Source: Bacillota bacterium (GTDB lineage: Bacteria; Bacillota; Clostridia; Christensenellales; Aristaeellaceae). From it: a stretch of DNA of 64,000 nt. How positions within the stretch are numbered: position 1 is the first letter of the stretch; each line of letters starts with the position of its first letter. Location: positions 6,918 to 70,917 of the forward strand of contig JAEZIN010000019.1 in NCBI GenBank assembly GCA_023436585.1, read 5' to 3'. Positions 25,739 through 34,299 of this stretch are shown here, in pieces. Below the pieces are notes generated by a model, which saw only the letters and a program-made list of their open reading frames with translations, made no database searches and was not told the origin of the DNA. The position numbers were made by a program, and so were the translations under genes.

Positions 25739-25754
25739 ATGTGCTCGAGCACAT
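25739..25754. promoter_or_regulatory. Operator copy 1 in the xylA leader
   Basis: The perfect 16-bp palindrome ATGTGCTCGAGCACAT. Its 14-bp core TGTGCTCGAGCACA recurs at 25901-25914. It lies ~36 bp before the xylA start codon. Confidence 0.8.
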
Positions 25755-25900
25755 TTCGCCATATACAGATGCGCCGCCCGAGAAAAAGGGAGCGCATCGG
25801 CCTTTTCGCCAATATTCGGAGCCCTGCTTTAGACAGACTCCGTCGCGCATGCGGGGAGGCTGCGGCACCTCCCGCACATCTTTAGCTTTGGCACGGCACT

Positions 25901-25914
25901 TGTGCTCGAGCACA
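25901..25914. promoter_or_regulatory. Operator copy 2 at the xylA promoter
   Basis: A second TGTGCTCGAGCACA, about 10-20 bp after the expected transcript start. A bound repressor here would block elongation or clearance, and together with copy 1 could loop the DNA (about 160 bp centre to centre). Confidence 0.8.
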
Positions 25915-25929
25915 TTCATGTATGCTATT

Positions 25930-25958
25930 ATCATACGTAAAAAAATCCCGGTTGTCAA
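25930..25958 (-). promoter_or_regulatory. Consensus promoter of xylA
   Basis: TTGACA (25958-25953) and TATGAT (25935-25930) with a 17-bp spacer on the minus strand. The -35 box lies inside the stem-loop that terminates the upstream gene. Confidence 0.88.
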
Positions 25959-25966
25959 CCGGGATT
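25936..25966 (-). terminator. Terminator of the carbohydrate-binding-like gene
   Basis: A 10-bp stem (AATCCCGGTT / AACCGGGATT) with a 3-base loop, then a T-run on the minus strand. It overlaps the xylA promoter. Confidence 0.88.
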
Positions 25967-26051
25967 CTCAATTTGTAATAGGCATTTCCTTCCTTTTCAA
26001 GAGACAGGTGCAGGCATCGCTGTTCTCCATGATGGATGTCCCGCCTATGGG

Positions 26052-26834
26052 TCACAGTATTTCCTGGCCGAACACTTCCCACTGCGTCAGCGCGGGGAAG
26101 GGAGAAGGATCATCTGCCCTTTTCAGGTCGGACAAACGCACCCAGTCCGCCAGATGCTCACCCACATGGAAGTATTGCGTGGCGTCGGTTTTAACAAGGG
26201 AAAGGGATAATATCTGCCCATCGGAAAAGGTCAATGTGGCCTTTTCCCACCAGCTGTCATGGGGAAAATCAGCCCGGAGCGTGATCCCCACCTCATCGAT
26301 GCGAACGGCGCGGCCAAAATGCAGCGTAATCTCCGCGTCATCCTTGTTGCCGATGCCCCAGGAAAGATAGGGCCAGCCGCCGTGGCTTGCGTTGAATTTC
26401 AGCCCGTCGATGACGTTGCGTGCAAAAAATACAGGCTCGTCCCTTGTTTCAATGCTGGCTGTCGCGTGGGGATAGCAGCCCTCATAAAAGCGTTGGTCAG
26501 CGGGATTCAGGGCCAGGTTCCGCCTTGCGGACAGCTCCTCTTTGCGTGCGGGGCGGATTTGAAGTATGTGCATATCCCCGGTAAACGCCTGGGGCGCATA
26601 GGCCAGCGCAAAATCCCCCTTGGGAATGCGGTAATACATTTGCTTTCCGGGCAGATAGACCATCGCCTCCGGAACAGATTGGTCTACCTGGAGGATGCAG
26701 TGCTGTTCATCGGCAAAAAAAACAATGGTATCGCCTTCTTCATAAGGCTGTGTGTAGAGGAAGCGCACGAAATCCGGCCCGGAAGCCGATTGCTTCACAT
26801 TCCCGGATGCGTCAAGAACCTGGATCGTATACAT
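26052..26834 (-). CDS. Carbohydrate-binding-like protein (discoidin/F5-8C-like C-terminus)
   Basis: A 260-aa protein without signal peptide or membrane segment. Residues ~1-110 form a beta-rich N-terminal part of unknown type. From about residue 120 (RNLALNPADQ, then PHATASIETRDEPVFFARNV, then GWPYLSWGIGNKDDAEITLHF) it resembles the galactose-binding jelly-roll fold used by many carbohydrate-binding modules. ATG 26834 follows GGAGG by five bases. It lies upstream of xylA but has its own terminator. A cytoplasmic sugar-binding role is odd for such a domain; the function is unknown. Confidence 0.7.
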   Translation of the reverse strand: MYTIQVLDASGNVKQSASGPDFVRFLYTQPYEEGDTIVFFADEQHCILQVDQSVPEAMVYLPGKQMYYRIPKGDFALAYAPQAFTGDMHILQIRPARKEELSARRNLALNPADQRFYEGCYPHATASIETRDEPVFFARNVIDGLKFNASHGGWPYLSWGIGNKDDAEITLHFGRAVRIDEVGITLRADFPHDSWWEKATLTFSDGQILSLSLVKTDATQYFHVGEHLADWVRLSDLKRADDPSPFPALTQWEVFGQEIL

Positions 26835-26909
26835 AGGTACCTCCCGGCGGCAGATTGGATCATATGCAACCATCATACCGCCGGGAGGATACGTTGTCCA
26901 GTGATTTTG

Positions 26910-27653
26910 CTATTCCCAGCGGAAGAATTTCAAGGAGATACCGGTGCCAAGAACGGCGATGACGCCAAGCAGGATGAATGAAAAAAGCATAGAGGACAGG
27001 TCCTGGTGAAGGGAGGCGGCCTTTAACAGCTTGATGCCCTGGGTCAGCGGAAGGAAGTCCGCCACGGTTTGCAAAGCCTTCGGCATGATTTCATAGGGGA
27101 TCGTCGCGCCGGAGAGGAACAGCATGGGAAAGTAGAAGGCGCTGGCCAGGATGCCGCCCATCTGGGCGCTTTTTGCCAAGCCGGCGATGGCCATGCCGAT
27201 TGCGTGGATGGAGAGCAAAACCAGCAGGTACACCGCCAGGAATGTTCCAAATGAACCTTGCAGTTGAAAGCCAAAGAACAGCGCGCAAACCGCGTATACC
27301 AGCACCGACGAGAGGATGGATAATGTGAGGCTGAACAGCACATGGGCCGATAGAAGCATCAGCGGGCTGGCTGGGGTCACCTTGTAGCGCTTCAATATTT
27401 TGCGCCATCGGTAGTCCGACAGGGCGATGGGCAGGCCCATCAGCCCTGCGGCGCAGATGCCAATACTGGCCACTGCAGCAAAGCTCATATCCACCTTGCG
27501 GATGGCGGCATTGCCTTCCAGGGCCGCTCCGCCGTACAACACCCCCAGCAAAAGCATCAGGCCGACGGGCATCAAAACGCCAAACAATACCGAAGAGAAT
27601 TCCCGTATGGAGAGCTTGGCTTCCGTTTTATACATGAGCCATAAGGTTTTCAT
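26910..27653 (-). CDS. ABC-2 type transporter permease
   Basis: A 247-aa membrane protein with six hydrophobic segments and the ABC-2 layout (an N-terminal helix, a long loop, four central helices, then a final helix near the C-terminus). It overlaps by 4 bp the ATPase gene upstream, and the two form a half-exporter that would assemble as a 2+2 complex. Such pairs export drugs, peptides or lipids; the substrate cannot be predicted. A divergent XRE regulator gene, now broken, lies on the other side of the promoter region. Confidence 0.88.
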   Translation of the reverse strand: MKTLWLMYKTEAKLSIREFSSVLFGVLMPVGLMLLLGVLYGGAALEGNAAIRKVDMSFAAVASIGICAAGLMGLPIALSDYRWRKILKRYKVTPASPLMLLSAHVLFSLTLSILSSVLVYAVCALFFGFQLQGSFGTFLAVYLLVLLSIHAIGMAIAGLAKSAQMGGILASAFYFPMLFLSGATIPYEIMPKALQTVADFLPLTQGIKLLKAASLHQDLSSMLFSFILLGVIAVLGTGISLKFFRWE

Positions 27654-28369
27654 GCTTCTTCCTCCTGTGCAAAATGCAAGAATGCGTCATCCATGCTGCT
27701 TGTTCCGCTCTTGGACATGACTTCCCGAACAGTACCTTCAACCAAAATTTTGCCCTGCTTTAAAATAGCGACCCGGTCGCACAGGCGCTCCACCTCGTCC
27801 ATGTAGTGGGATGTCAACAGCACGGTGGTTCCGCTTGCTCTCAAGTCCAGTATGGCCTGCCACACGCTGCGCCTGGCCATGGGATCCAAGCCCGTGGTCA
27901 GCTCATCGAGAAAGACTACTTCCGGCTTGTGCATTACAGCCAGCAGGATATCCAGCTTCTGCCGCTCACCGCCGGATAAGCTATCCACCGGTGAGGGACG
28001 CTTATCCGCAAGGCCGAACTCCTTCAAAAGCCTGTTTACATCCGGTTCGCTTTTGTACAGGGAGGCGGTGATATCGCAGATTTCGCCCACCCGAATCTTG
28101 TTGGGATAGGCCGTGTTTTGAAACTGCACGCCGACTCTTTCAAAAAGCGCCTGGCGGTTTTGACAGGGGCTTTGCCCCAGCAGCAGCACGCTGCCCTGAT
28201 CGATGGTTTTCGTGCCCAGTATGCATTCCAGGGTGGTGGATTTGCCAGCCCCGTTGTGCCCCAGCAGGCCGAATATCGTGCCCTTCTCTACGTCAAAGGA
28301 TATGCCGTCCACGGCTCTTTTTTCGCCGTAAGCCTTATGCAAGTTGTGTACCGAGATGACTGTTTCCAC
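27650..28369 (-). CDS. ABC transporter ATP-binding protein
   Basis: The 239-aa ATPase of the adjacent ABC-2 exporter: Walker A GHNGAGKST (residues 37-45), signature LSGGERQK (131-138), Walker B VVFLD followed by catalytic Glu156, and the D-loop and His switch (TSHYMDEVERLCDRVAIL). The GTG start at 28369 has AGGAGG upstream. Closest in layout to the CcmA/DrrA group of two-component exporters. Confidence 0.95.
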   Translation of the reverse strand: METVISVHNLHKAYGEKRAVDGISFDVEKGTIFGLLGHNGAGKSTTLECILGTKTIDQGSVLLLGQSPCQNRQALFERVGVQFQNTAYPNKIRVGEICDITASLYKSEPDVNRLLKEFGLADKRPSPVDSLSGGERQKLDILLAVMHKPEVVFLDELTTGLDPMARRSVWQAILDLRASGTTVLLTSHYMDEVERLCDRVAILKQGKILVEGTVREVMSKSGTSSMDDAFLHFAQEEEA

Positions 28370-28458
28370 AGGGAACCCTCCTATTTGGTGATGGATGAAG
28401 GATATCCCATTGGATGGAAATTTTCTTGACCTTGGTTGCTAAAAGTACCACTTTAGCC

Positions 28459-28477
28459 TGGAAAAATGCATTTTCCA
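28459..28477. promoter_or_regulatory. Palindromic candidate operator between exporter and XRE gene
   Basis: TGGAAAA and TTTTCCA arms around ATGCA, in the divergent gap between the ABC exporter and the XRE regulator gene. The position suits autoregulation and control of the exporter. Confidence 0.45.
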
Positions 28478-28561
28478 CAAAACGGAGACACAATCTCCAC
28501 CCTGTGGGTTGCTTTTTTTCTCGCCGGACCGTAGAATCAAGGCATACAGGAGGGGGAAATT

Positions 28562-29755
28562 ATGGAAAAGAAATCGATCGGAACTTTTCTTGCCGCGCTG
28601 AGAAAGGCAAGCGGCTATACGCAGGAAGAGGTAGCGCAGCGGCTGTTTGTTTCCAACAAGACGGTGAGCAAGTGGGAACGGGATGAGAGCAGCCCCGACC
28701 TTGCCACGATACCGGTGCTGGCGGAGCTGTTCGGTGTCACATGCGATGAAATTTTACGGGGCGAGCGTATACCCCAGGGAACACCAGATGAAGGCAAGGG
28801 CCATGCCAAGGCGGAAAGGCAGGCCAGGTATATCGTAAACCGCACGGTCAGCCAATTTGTAAGCATATCCTGCGTGGCTGCTGCGCTGACTGTTTTGGGG
28901 CTTGTTTGCCACTTTACAATCACATACACCTATTTCAAGTCCAAGGTAGCCTTTGCTGTGACTATGCTGTTTCTTTTGGCCAGTGTGGTGGTGGAAATTA
29001 TTTAATTTAACCGGGGAAATTCGGCGCTGAAGGAGAGCTCACTGCTTGATGAGAACGCGCACCTCTCCGCTGCGCCATTCAGGCTGTTTCGCAGAATCGC
29101 ATTTGCTGTGTTTATGGGCAATGTATGGGTCTGCATTTTGATCTGGCCCATCATCAATTTAACATCGATTTACTTTGAAGTGTATCTTGAGAAATTGCCG
29201 GCGTTATTGGTGATATGCTTCCTGGCCACAGGGGCAGCCGTGTATTTTGCCCGGAAATGGCTGGGCGTGATTATGGATAAGCAGGTATGGATACCGCGTT
29301 TGAGGTTTACCACTGATTTATTGAAGCGCACTGCCCGGGCCCAAGGCATTTTCCTTTGCCTATTGCTGCCTTACCTTATCATTACTTCCGCGGTCATAGA
29401 TCAGTTGAACGGTTCTATGCCTGGTGGCAGCATCGTGCCATTGGCAATTTTCACGGCTGGTATCCTGTGCATCATCATCTTGCTGGTCCGTGTCTTGCGG
29501 TTGAGCAAAAAGTCATGGGGAAGCGTATTGATCCTGCTGTTAACGGCACGGAATATACTGTTTGGAATATTGCTTGTTGTGGCATTTCAGCTCTACTATC
29601 TCAATCTCACATCCATATCGGAGCTTTTGTTCCGCGGGATCCCAGAGGTATTCTTCAAAATGGCATTGATCACCATTGTGTATCTGGCCTTCAAGATCAG
29701 TGTTGTAAAAAAGTACAATGGTAATCAGGAGTTGAGGGCTGTCTCGCAGGATTAA
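28562..29755 (+). pseudogene. XRE-family regulator with membrane domain, interrupted by an in-frame stop
   Basis: One reading frame runs from ATG 28562 (AGGAGG upstream) to 29755 but is cut by a single TAA at 29003-29005. The first part is an XRE HTH (LRKASGYTQEEVAQRLFVSN, KTVSKWERDESSPDL) plus one membrane segment. The second part, in the same frame, continues with several more membrane segments. The intact protein would have 397 residues, the usual form of HTH regulators with a C-terminal multi-pass domain in Clostridia. Either the gene is a recent pseudogene, or the 147-aa N-terminal product still represses; a sequencing error is also possible. An internal ATG at 29108 could start a second product but lacks a good ribosome-binding site. 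Confidence 0.8.
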
Positions 29756-29760
29756 GCGAT

Positions 29761-29847
29761 AGGGATAATAAGGGGATGTAATCTTCGGGGGGATAAGCTA
29801 TGAGAGGGACGCTTTTTCAAAAGCGTCCCCCTCTGCGTATTATCCCT
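29761..29847. repeat. Nested inverted repeats in the convergent gap
   Basis: An outer pair AGGGATAATA (29761-29770) / TATTATCCCT (29838-29847) encloses an inner 11-bp stem GGGACGCTTTT / AAAAGCGTCCC (29806-29829) with a 2-base loop. It lies between convergent gene ends and may work as a two-way terminator, although T-runs are absent. Confidence 0.6.
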
Positions 29848-29893
29848 TGACCTGTGTCATGAACCGGCTTCCCCTTCATCCATGGGATGCGCC

Positions 29894-31675
29894 TTACAGC
29901 AATAATTTGTTGATGGTATCCGCATCGGCGATGCCTGTGGGGGCTAGTCCGTTGCTGCTTTGATAGGTGGATACGGCAGTCTTTGTAGCCTCATCGTAGA
30001 TACCATTTTCCGTGATATTTAGCTTTTCCTGCAGCCATTTCACAGCATCGGTAGAGCTGTATGCAGTGGAAAGAATGGTGTTCAGGTCAGTTGTAAAAGT
30101 GGTCAACTGATCATCCGTAATTGCCTGTACAGGTGCCGGTGTAGGCGTGGGGGTCGGTGTGGGGGTAGGGGTAGGGGTAGGCGTCGGGGTGGGGGTTGGC
30201 GTTGGGGTTGCTGACTGTGTGGGAGCAGGCGTGGCAGTAGGCGGCGTGTAAGCGAACAACTTCTCCAGCAGCGCCTTATCTGCGGTTTTGCCGTCTTTCT
30301 CTTCGCCAATCGCCTTCATAAACGCCTGCACCGCCTTAACCGTGTCAGCGTCATAACTGCTGTTGGCCGCCTTGGCAAGGAAACCAAATTTTTGGAGACG
30401 GGCTTGCATTTCCTTCACCCGGAAACCTGTGTCGCCCGCCTTCAATGTGATGTATTCATCACATTTGGGAGCATCCTTCTTAAACAGTGCTTTGAGCGTG
30501 CGGGTGCCTGCCACGCCGTCGACCGTAAGGCTGGCTTTCTTCTGGAACAGCTTCACAGCCTCTATGGTACGGGTGCCATAATCACCGTCCACCGGTTCGG
30601 CCAGATAGTTAAGTTCACGCAAGCGCGTTTGCAGCTTTTCCACACGCACGCCTTCGGAACCTTTCTGCAGCTGCACATACGTTACGTATTCCGGCGCACT
30701 GGAAGCAAACAGCCTCTTTTGCAGGCTGGCTGTGGCAATACCATCCTGTTCCGTGCCGATGGCGTCCTGGAAATAGCGTACGGCCCGCTTCGTATTCGCG
30801 CCAAAGACGCCGTCGACAGAGCCGCAGTCATACCCCAGCTCTTCCAGGCGCTCCTGCAACTCCCTGACGGATTCGCCCTTGGAGCCCAAGGAGAGCTTCT
30901 TGTATTCATTCGAAGCCGGTGCTTCTGTGGGAGCCGGCTTCATGGTAGGGGTTGCCGTAGGGGAGGCGGTTGGTTCGGCGGTCGGTACAGGCTGAAGCAT
31001 TTCATTGATACGCTGAATCTGGCAATCCGTCACATCAAGGCCTTCGAAATCGGCAGCCATTTCCGCCTGTACATTTTTCACGCTGTAGGGAAAGGCTGGT
31101 TCGGAGGCAGTGCCTTGATAGTCGGCGACTTGTATCGTCAGGCCGCCCAGGCGGTTCGGGCTGGCCGACAGGTAAGAGTCATACAACCCGATGCCCACAA
31201 GCAAAGTACCGTCGGCATTTGAAGCGTAACGCTCCACCATGATAAAGGTCTGCGGCATCCATTGCGTGTTCAGGCGGTATGAGTTCGAATCAGCCTCCAG
31301 GCTGATGGATGTAACGCCCGCCGGTATTTCCGGCAGGGCCGTTAAACCGTTGAAAGAAGCCGCCGCGTATTCCTGTATCACCGATGCGGGGAGGATGAGC
31401 TGATTGCCGGCGTATACTGCCTGGTCATTGTCAATGCCCCAGTCCGCACCCAGAAAATACAGCTGCGTCCAGAAAAAATCCGGATCATTCACATCATAGG
31501 CGGTTTCGCCTTCGATGCCCATGACGCGCGCAAAGCTGTCAAAAACAGGGATCATCCGATGCAATTTCGCTTCGATGGTTTCTCCCACAGGGACCTGTTG
31601 GGTGGATTGCTCCGCATACGCCGTTGCGCAGATCATCAGTACAGCTGCCATCACGATGGAAAGCAGTTTTTTCAT
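29894..31675 (-). CDS. Secreted protein with four peptidoglycan-binding repeats and a TP-rich linker
   Basis: A 593-aa exported protein. A signal peptide (KKLLSIVMAAVLMICATAYA) is followed by a ~210-residue N-terminal domain I do not recognise, then three PG_binding_1 repeats (each with a core like LGSKGESVRELQERLEELGY and a DGVFGANTKRAVRYFQ-type end), a proline-threonine linker of about 14 TP units, and a fourth PG_binding_1 repeat at the C-terminus. No catalytic domain is visible, so it may anchor or scaffold at the cell wall. ATG 31675 with GGGAG eight bases upstream fixes the start. The gene is divergent from a HAD hydrolase. Confidence 0.9.
   Translation of the reverse strand: MKKLLSIVMAAVLMICATAYAEQSTQQVPVGETIEAKLHRMIPVFDSFARVMGIEGETAYDVNDPDFFWTQLYFLGADWGIDNDQAVYAGNQLILPASVIQEYAAASFNGLTALPEIPAGVTSISLEADSNSYRLNTQWMPQTFIMVERYASNADGTLLVGIGLYDSYLSASPNRLGGLTIQVADYQGTASEPAFPYSVKNVQAEMAADFEGLDVTDCQIQRINEMLQPVPTAEPTASPTATPTMKPAPTEAPASNEYKKLSLGSKGESVRELQERLEELGYDCGSVDGVFGANTKRAVRYFQDAIGTEQDGIATASLQKRLFASSAPEYVTYVQLQKGSEGVRVEKLQTRLRELNYLAEPVDGDYGTRTIEAVKLFQKKASLTVDGVAGTRTLKALFKKDAPKCDEYITLKAGDTGFRVKEMQARLQKFGFLAKAANSSYDADTVKAVQAFMKAIGEEKDGKTADKALLEKLFAYTPPTATPAPTQSATPTPTPTPTPTPTPTPTPTPTPTPAPVQAITDDQLTTFTTDLNTILSTAYSSTDAVKWLQEKLNITENGIYDEATKTAVSTYQSSNGLAPTGIADADTINKLLL
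30134..30225 (-). repeat. Coding (TP)n microsatellite-like tract
   Basis: Degenerate GGGGTA/GGCGTC-type hexamers encode about 14 consecutive Thr-Pro units between the third and fourth peptidoglycan-binding repeats. Length variation by slippage is likely and would stay in frame. Confidence 0.8.
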
Positions 31676-31909
31676 ATGACTCACTCCCATTCTAATCTTC
31701 CTATTGCCGCGCAATGGCGGCGGCACAATGATTAGACGCAGGAGTTTTGCATTTTGGTCCTTCTTCCCATATGTTTTACACTTGTAGCAGAAAGGGAAGT
31801 AATCCTGCAATTCCGCCGGCGCGGCACGGCAGAATCAAGAAACATCGTCCATGCAAAACATAAACCAGCGTGATGCGTACAAGAGCTTATGACAATTCTC
31901 CCGCATCGC

Positions 31910-31938
31910 TTGCCTCCTTCCCCAAAACACGCTATACT
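31910..31938 (+). promoter_or_regulatory. Promoter of the HAD hydrolase gene
   Basis: TTGCCT (31910-31915) and TATACT (31933-31938) with a 17-bp spacer, leaving a leader of about 20 bp before ATG 31966. Confidence 0.7.
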
Positions 31939-31965
31939 ACCTAGGACAGGAGAGTGCATAGGAAG

Positions 31966-32748
31966 ATGGCAAACCTCGAACAGCTCCGGGCGAAAAAAGG
32001 CTTCATCTGCGACATGGACGGCGTACTGTACCACGGCAACAAGCTGCTCCCGGGCGTCCATGCGTTTGTGGACTTTCTGCAGCGGGAGAACAAGAAATAC
32101 CTGTTTCTCACCAACAGCTCGGAACGCGCGCCCAGGGAGCTGGCGCAAAAGCTTTCCCGGCTTGGGCTGACCGTGTCGGAGGATCATTTTTACACCAGCG
32201 CCTTGTCCACCGCCGCCTTTTTGAAAGCCCAGTGCCCCGGCGGCAGTGCCTATGTGATTGGCGAACCGGGCCTGGTCGGCGCGCTGTATGATGCCGGCTT
32301 CACCATGAACGATGTGAACCCCGATTATGTGGTGCTTGGCGAAACAAGGACCTATAGTTTTGATAAAATCGAGAAGGCCGTTGCCCTGGTCTTAAAAGGC
32401 GCAAAGCTTATCGGTACCAACTCCGACCTCACCGGGCCTGTGGAAAACGGCATCATTCCGGCCACCAGGGCCCTGATGGCGCCCATCGCCATGGCCACCG
32501 GCCGCACCGCCTATTATCTAGGCAAGCCCAACCCGCTGATGATGAAGCACGGCCTGCAGATACTCGGCGTCACCCCGGAGGAGTCCGCCATCATCGGCGA
32601 TAGGATGGATACCGACATCATCTCCGGCATTGAAAGCGGTATCGATACCGTGCTGGTATTAAGCGGCGTCACCGACATCGAAGAAATGAAATCCTTCCCC
32701 TACCAGCCAGCCTATGTGCTGTCCGGCGTGGGCGACATCGTTCCTTGA
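31966..32748 (+). CDS. HAD-IIA family sugar/nucleotide phosphatase (NagD-like)
   Basis: A HAD-superfamily hydrolase with motif I DMDGVLYHGNKLLPG, motif II FLTNSSERAP, a C2-type cap domain, and the motif III/IV region KPNPLMMKHGL ... IIGDRMDTDI. This is the IIA subfamily that includes NagD and AraL-type sugar-phosphate phosphatases. ATG 31966 was chosen; AGGAG lies 13 bases upstream, and a GTG at 31954 is only one base after it. At 260 aa it has normal length. The physiological substrate is unknown; such enzymes usually remove stray sugar phosphates or nucleotides. Confidence 0.9.
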   Translation: MANLEQLRAKKGFICDMDGVLYHGNKLLPGVHAFVDFLQRENKKYLFLTNSSERAPRELAQKLSRLGLTVSEDHFYTSALSTAAFLKAQCPGGSAYVIGEPGLVGALYDAGFTMNDVNPDYVVLGETRTYSFDKIEKAVALVLKGAKLIGTNSDLTGPVENGIIPATRALMAPIAMATGRTAYYLGKPNPLMMKHGLQILGVTPEESAIIGDRMDTDIISGIESGIDTVLVLSGVTDIEEMKSFPYQPAYVLSGVGDIVP

Positions 32749-32751
32749 CCA

Positions 32752-32815
32752 CCAGGTGACTCCGTCCCCTGGACCCCTGCTCAAGGGATACATCCCTTGA
32801 GAATCCCCATTTAGG
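32752..32815 (+). repeat. Modular palindromic element, copy a
   Basis: Hairpin 1 CCAGGTGAC/GTCCCCTGG (32752-32772, one mismatch), hairpin 2 CTCAAGGGA-TACA-TCCCTTGAG (32780-32801), then AATCCCCAT. The same module order recurs, in either orientation, at 45473-45526, 60174-60244 and 60328-60392. Confidence 0.75.
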
Positions 32816-32835
32816 AATGCATACACCTTCACACA

Positions 32836-32861
32836 AAAAAGCCACCCTAAGGGTGGTTTTT
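32836..32861. terminator. Terminator after the HAD gene
   Basis: A6, then the stem GCCACCC/GGGTGGT, then T5; it can work in both directions, between the HAD gene and the convergent divIVA. Confidence 0.88.
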
Positions 32862-32984
32862 GCATGACGGGGCGAAATCATCCCCGCATCTTATAAAGAT
32901 GGCGTCCATAAAAAAGCTTCCCGAAATATCCAGGCCGCCGTCTTTTGTACGCACCAGGCCTGTAAGGCCCGGCAGAATAACGCA

Positions 32985-33506
32985 TCAATCCGAGAACAGT
33001 TCCGATTCTCCCTTGAGGATGTGCATCTGGTCATCCACCAGGCGCTGGAAGCGTTCCTTGTAATCCTTGGCCGCCTTGCGCAGGATATCCACTTCCTGGG
33101 CCAGGGATTCCCGCTCGGATGCGATGTCCGCCACAGCAGCTTCCGCTTTCCTTTGAGCCTCCGCCACGATGGCCTCTGCCCTGGAATGTGCCTCCGCCAC
33201 CGTCTCATCACTCACCCGCTGGGCATTGACAAGCAGCTTGCGCAGCGTCTCCTCCTGCTCCTTGGCAATGGCAGGCACCTGGGGACGCGTGGTAGGCGGC
33301 GCAACAGGCGCGGGCTCCTGCCTTACAGGGCGGGCTGCCTGGGCACGCGTCTGATTCAGCTGCTCCTGCAGGGAAGCCACCTCATCCTGCAGCGCGATAA
33401 GCTCGTCGCAGATCTCATCCAAGAATTCGTCCACCTCTACGGGGTCATAGCCGCGTACTTTGGTTTTGAACTCTTTTTCTTCAATCATTGCAATGGTGAT
33501 AGGCAT
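32985..33506 (-). CDS. divIVA: Cell-division/polarity protein DivIVA
   Basis: A 173-aa DivIVA-domain protein: the N-terminal membrane-binding segment (ITIAMIEEKEFKTKVRGYDP, VEVDEFLDEI) is followed by a proline-rich linker (PAPVAPPTTRPQVP) and a second coiled coil to the end. It marks negatively curved membrane at septa and poles. The start at ATG 33506 has AAAGGAG upstream. It is the last gene of the leftward yggS-sepF-yggT-ylmH-divIVA block, a conserved Firmicutes cluster. Confidence 0.95.
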   Translation of the reverse strand: MPITIAMIEEKEFKTKVRGYDPVEVDEFLDEICDELIALQDEVASLQEQLNQTRAQAARPVRQEPAPVAPPTTRPQVPAIAKEQEETLRKLLVNAQRVSDETVAEAHSRAEAIVAEAQRKAEAAVADIASERESLAQEVDILRKAAKDYKERFQRLVDDQMHILKGESELFSD

Positions 33507-33541
33507 GTGCGCGGTCTCCTTTCTAGCTGGGAAAATGGCCA

Positions 33542-34297
33542 TTATGATCGATGGATGCCATGGCTTTCAAATTGTATGGGAATCCGGCCCTTGCGGGTGG
33601 GCGCTCCGACCGCCTTTACGTGAAGCCTTCCAAACCCGCGGACGGACAGGAGGTCTCCTTCGTGAAGCTGTGCGTCGGTGCGCAATTCCGGCCGGTGATT
33701 CACCTGCACCTGCCCCGAAAGAATCTTATTGGATGCCTCGGACCGGCTCAAGTTCAGACCCGCTGCCAGTATAGCGTCCAATCGCAGGGAGGCCACCGTT
33801 TCCCGAAACAGCTTCCCTTCCGAAGGCGCAACAAGCGGTATGCTTTCCAGTACCCTGGCTTGAACGGGCGTCCTGCCGGCTTGTGTGAGGTTCCTGGCGA
33901 TGAACTCCGCCATGTCCTCCGCCGCCATCAGGTAAGCGCCATCCTCCATAAGGCAGATATCCCCCACCAGGCTCCGCTCGATGCCCAAGCCCAGCACGCT
34001 GCCTAACAGCGCCCGGTGCTCCGCCTGATGATACCGCCCATCCCAGGTAATATGCACGCACTTTACCGGAAATACCGGTTCTTCCCCTTCGGGATGAAAA
34101 CAGGCCATTACCCGTTCCGCAGACGTATACCCGCCGGACAGCGTGCACACCACGCGGTGTTCCCTGGCAGCCCGCCTAGCCAGCTCAGCTTCCGGCGGCG
34201 TCAAAAAACGGGTACAGACAGGTGATTGAAGCTTGACGCTCCGTAGGCACAATTCCTGAAGCCTTGCGGCAGCACCGGCATCCGGCTCATGGACCAT
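33542..34297 (-). CDS. ylmH: YlmH-type RNA-binding protein (S4 domain)
   Basis: A 251-aa protein with the YlmH N-terminal domain and a C-terminal S4 RNA-binding domain (LRLDAILAAGLNLSRSEASN, KILSGQVQVNHR). In Bacillus YlmH belongs to the division cluster and has been linked to rescue of stalled ribosomes. The ATG follows the yggT stop by two bases without its own strong Shine-Dalgarno, so its translation is probably coupled to yggT. Confidence 0.92.
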   Translation of the reverse strand: MVHEPDAGAAARLQELCLRSVKLQSPVCTRFLTPPEAELARRAAREHRVVCTLSGGYTSAERVMACFHPEGEEPVFPVKCVHITWDGRYHQAEHRALLGSVLGLGIERSLVGDICLMEDGAYLMAAEDMAEFIARNLTQAGRTPVQARVLESIPLVAPSEGKLFRETVASLRLDAILAAGLNLSRSEASNKILSGQVQVNHRPELRTDAQLHEGDLLSVRGFGRLHVKAVGAPTRKGRIPIQFESHGIHRS

Positions 34298-34299
34298 GG

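Larger units (their letters stand above)
25704..26051. other. 348-bp regulatory gap upstream of xylA
   Basis: No gene here. The gap holds the xylA promoter, two copies of an identical palindromic operator, and the terminator of the gene ending at 26052, all described separately. Confidence 0.8.

Noticed and set aside
29108..29755. Separate membrane protein gene starting at ATG 29108
   Set aside because: It is in the same frame as the preceding XRE gene, has no good ribosome-binding site, and its upstream codons continue the same protein past a single stop, so it is treated as the rest of a broken gene.
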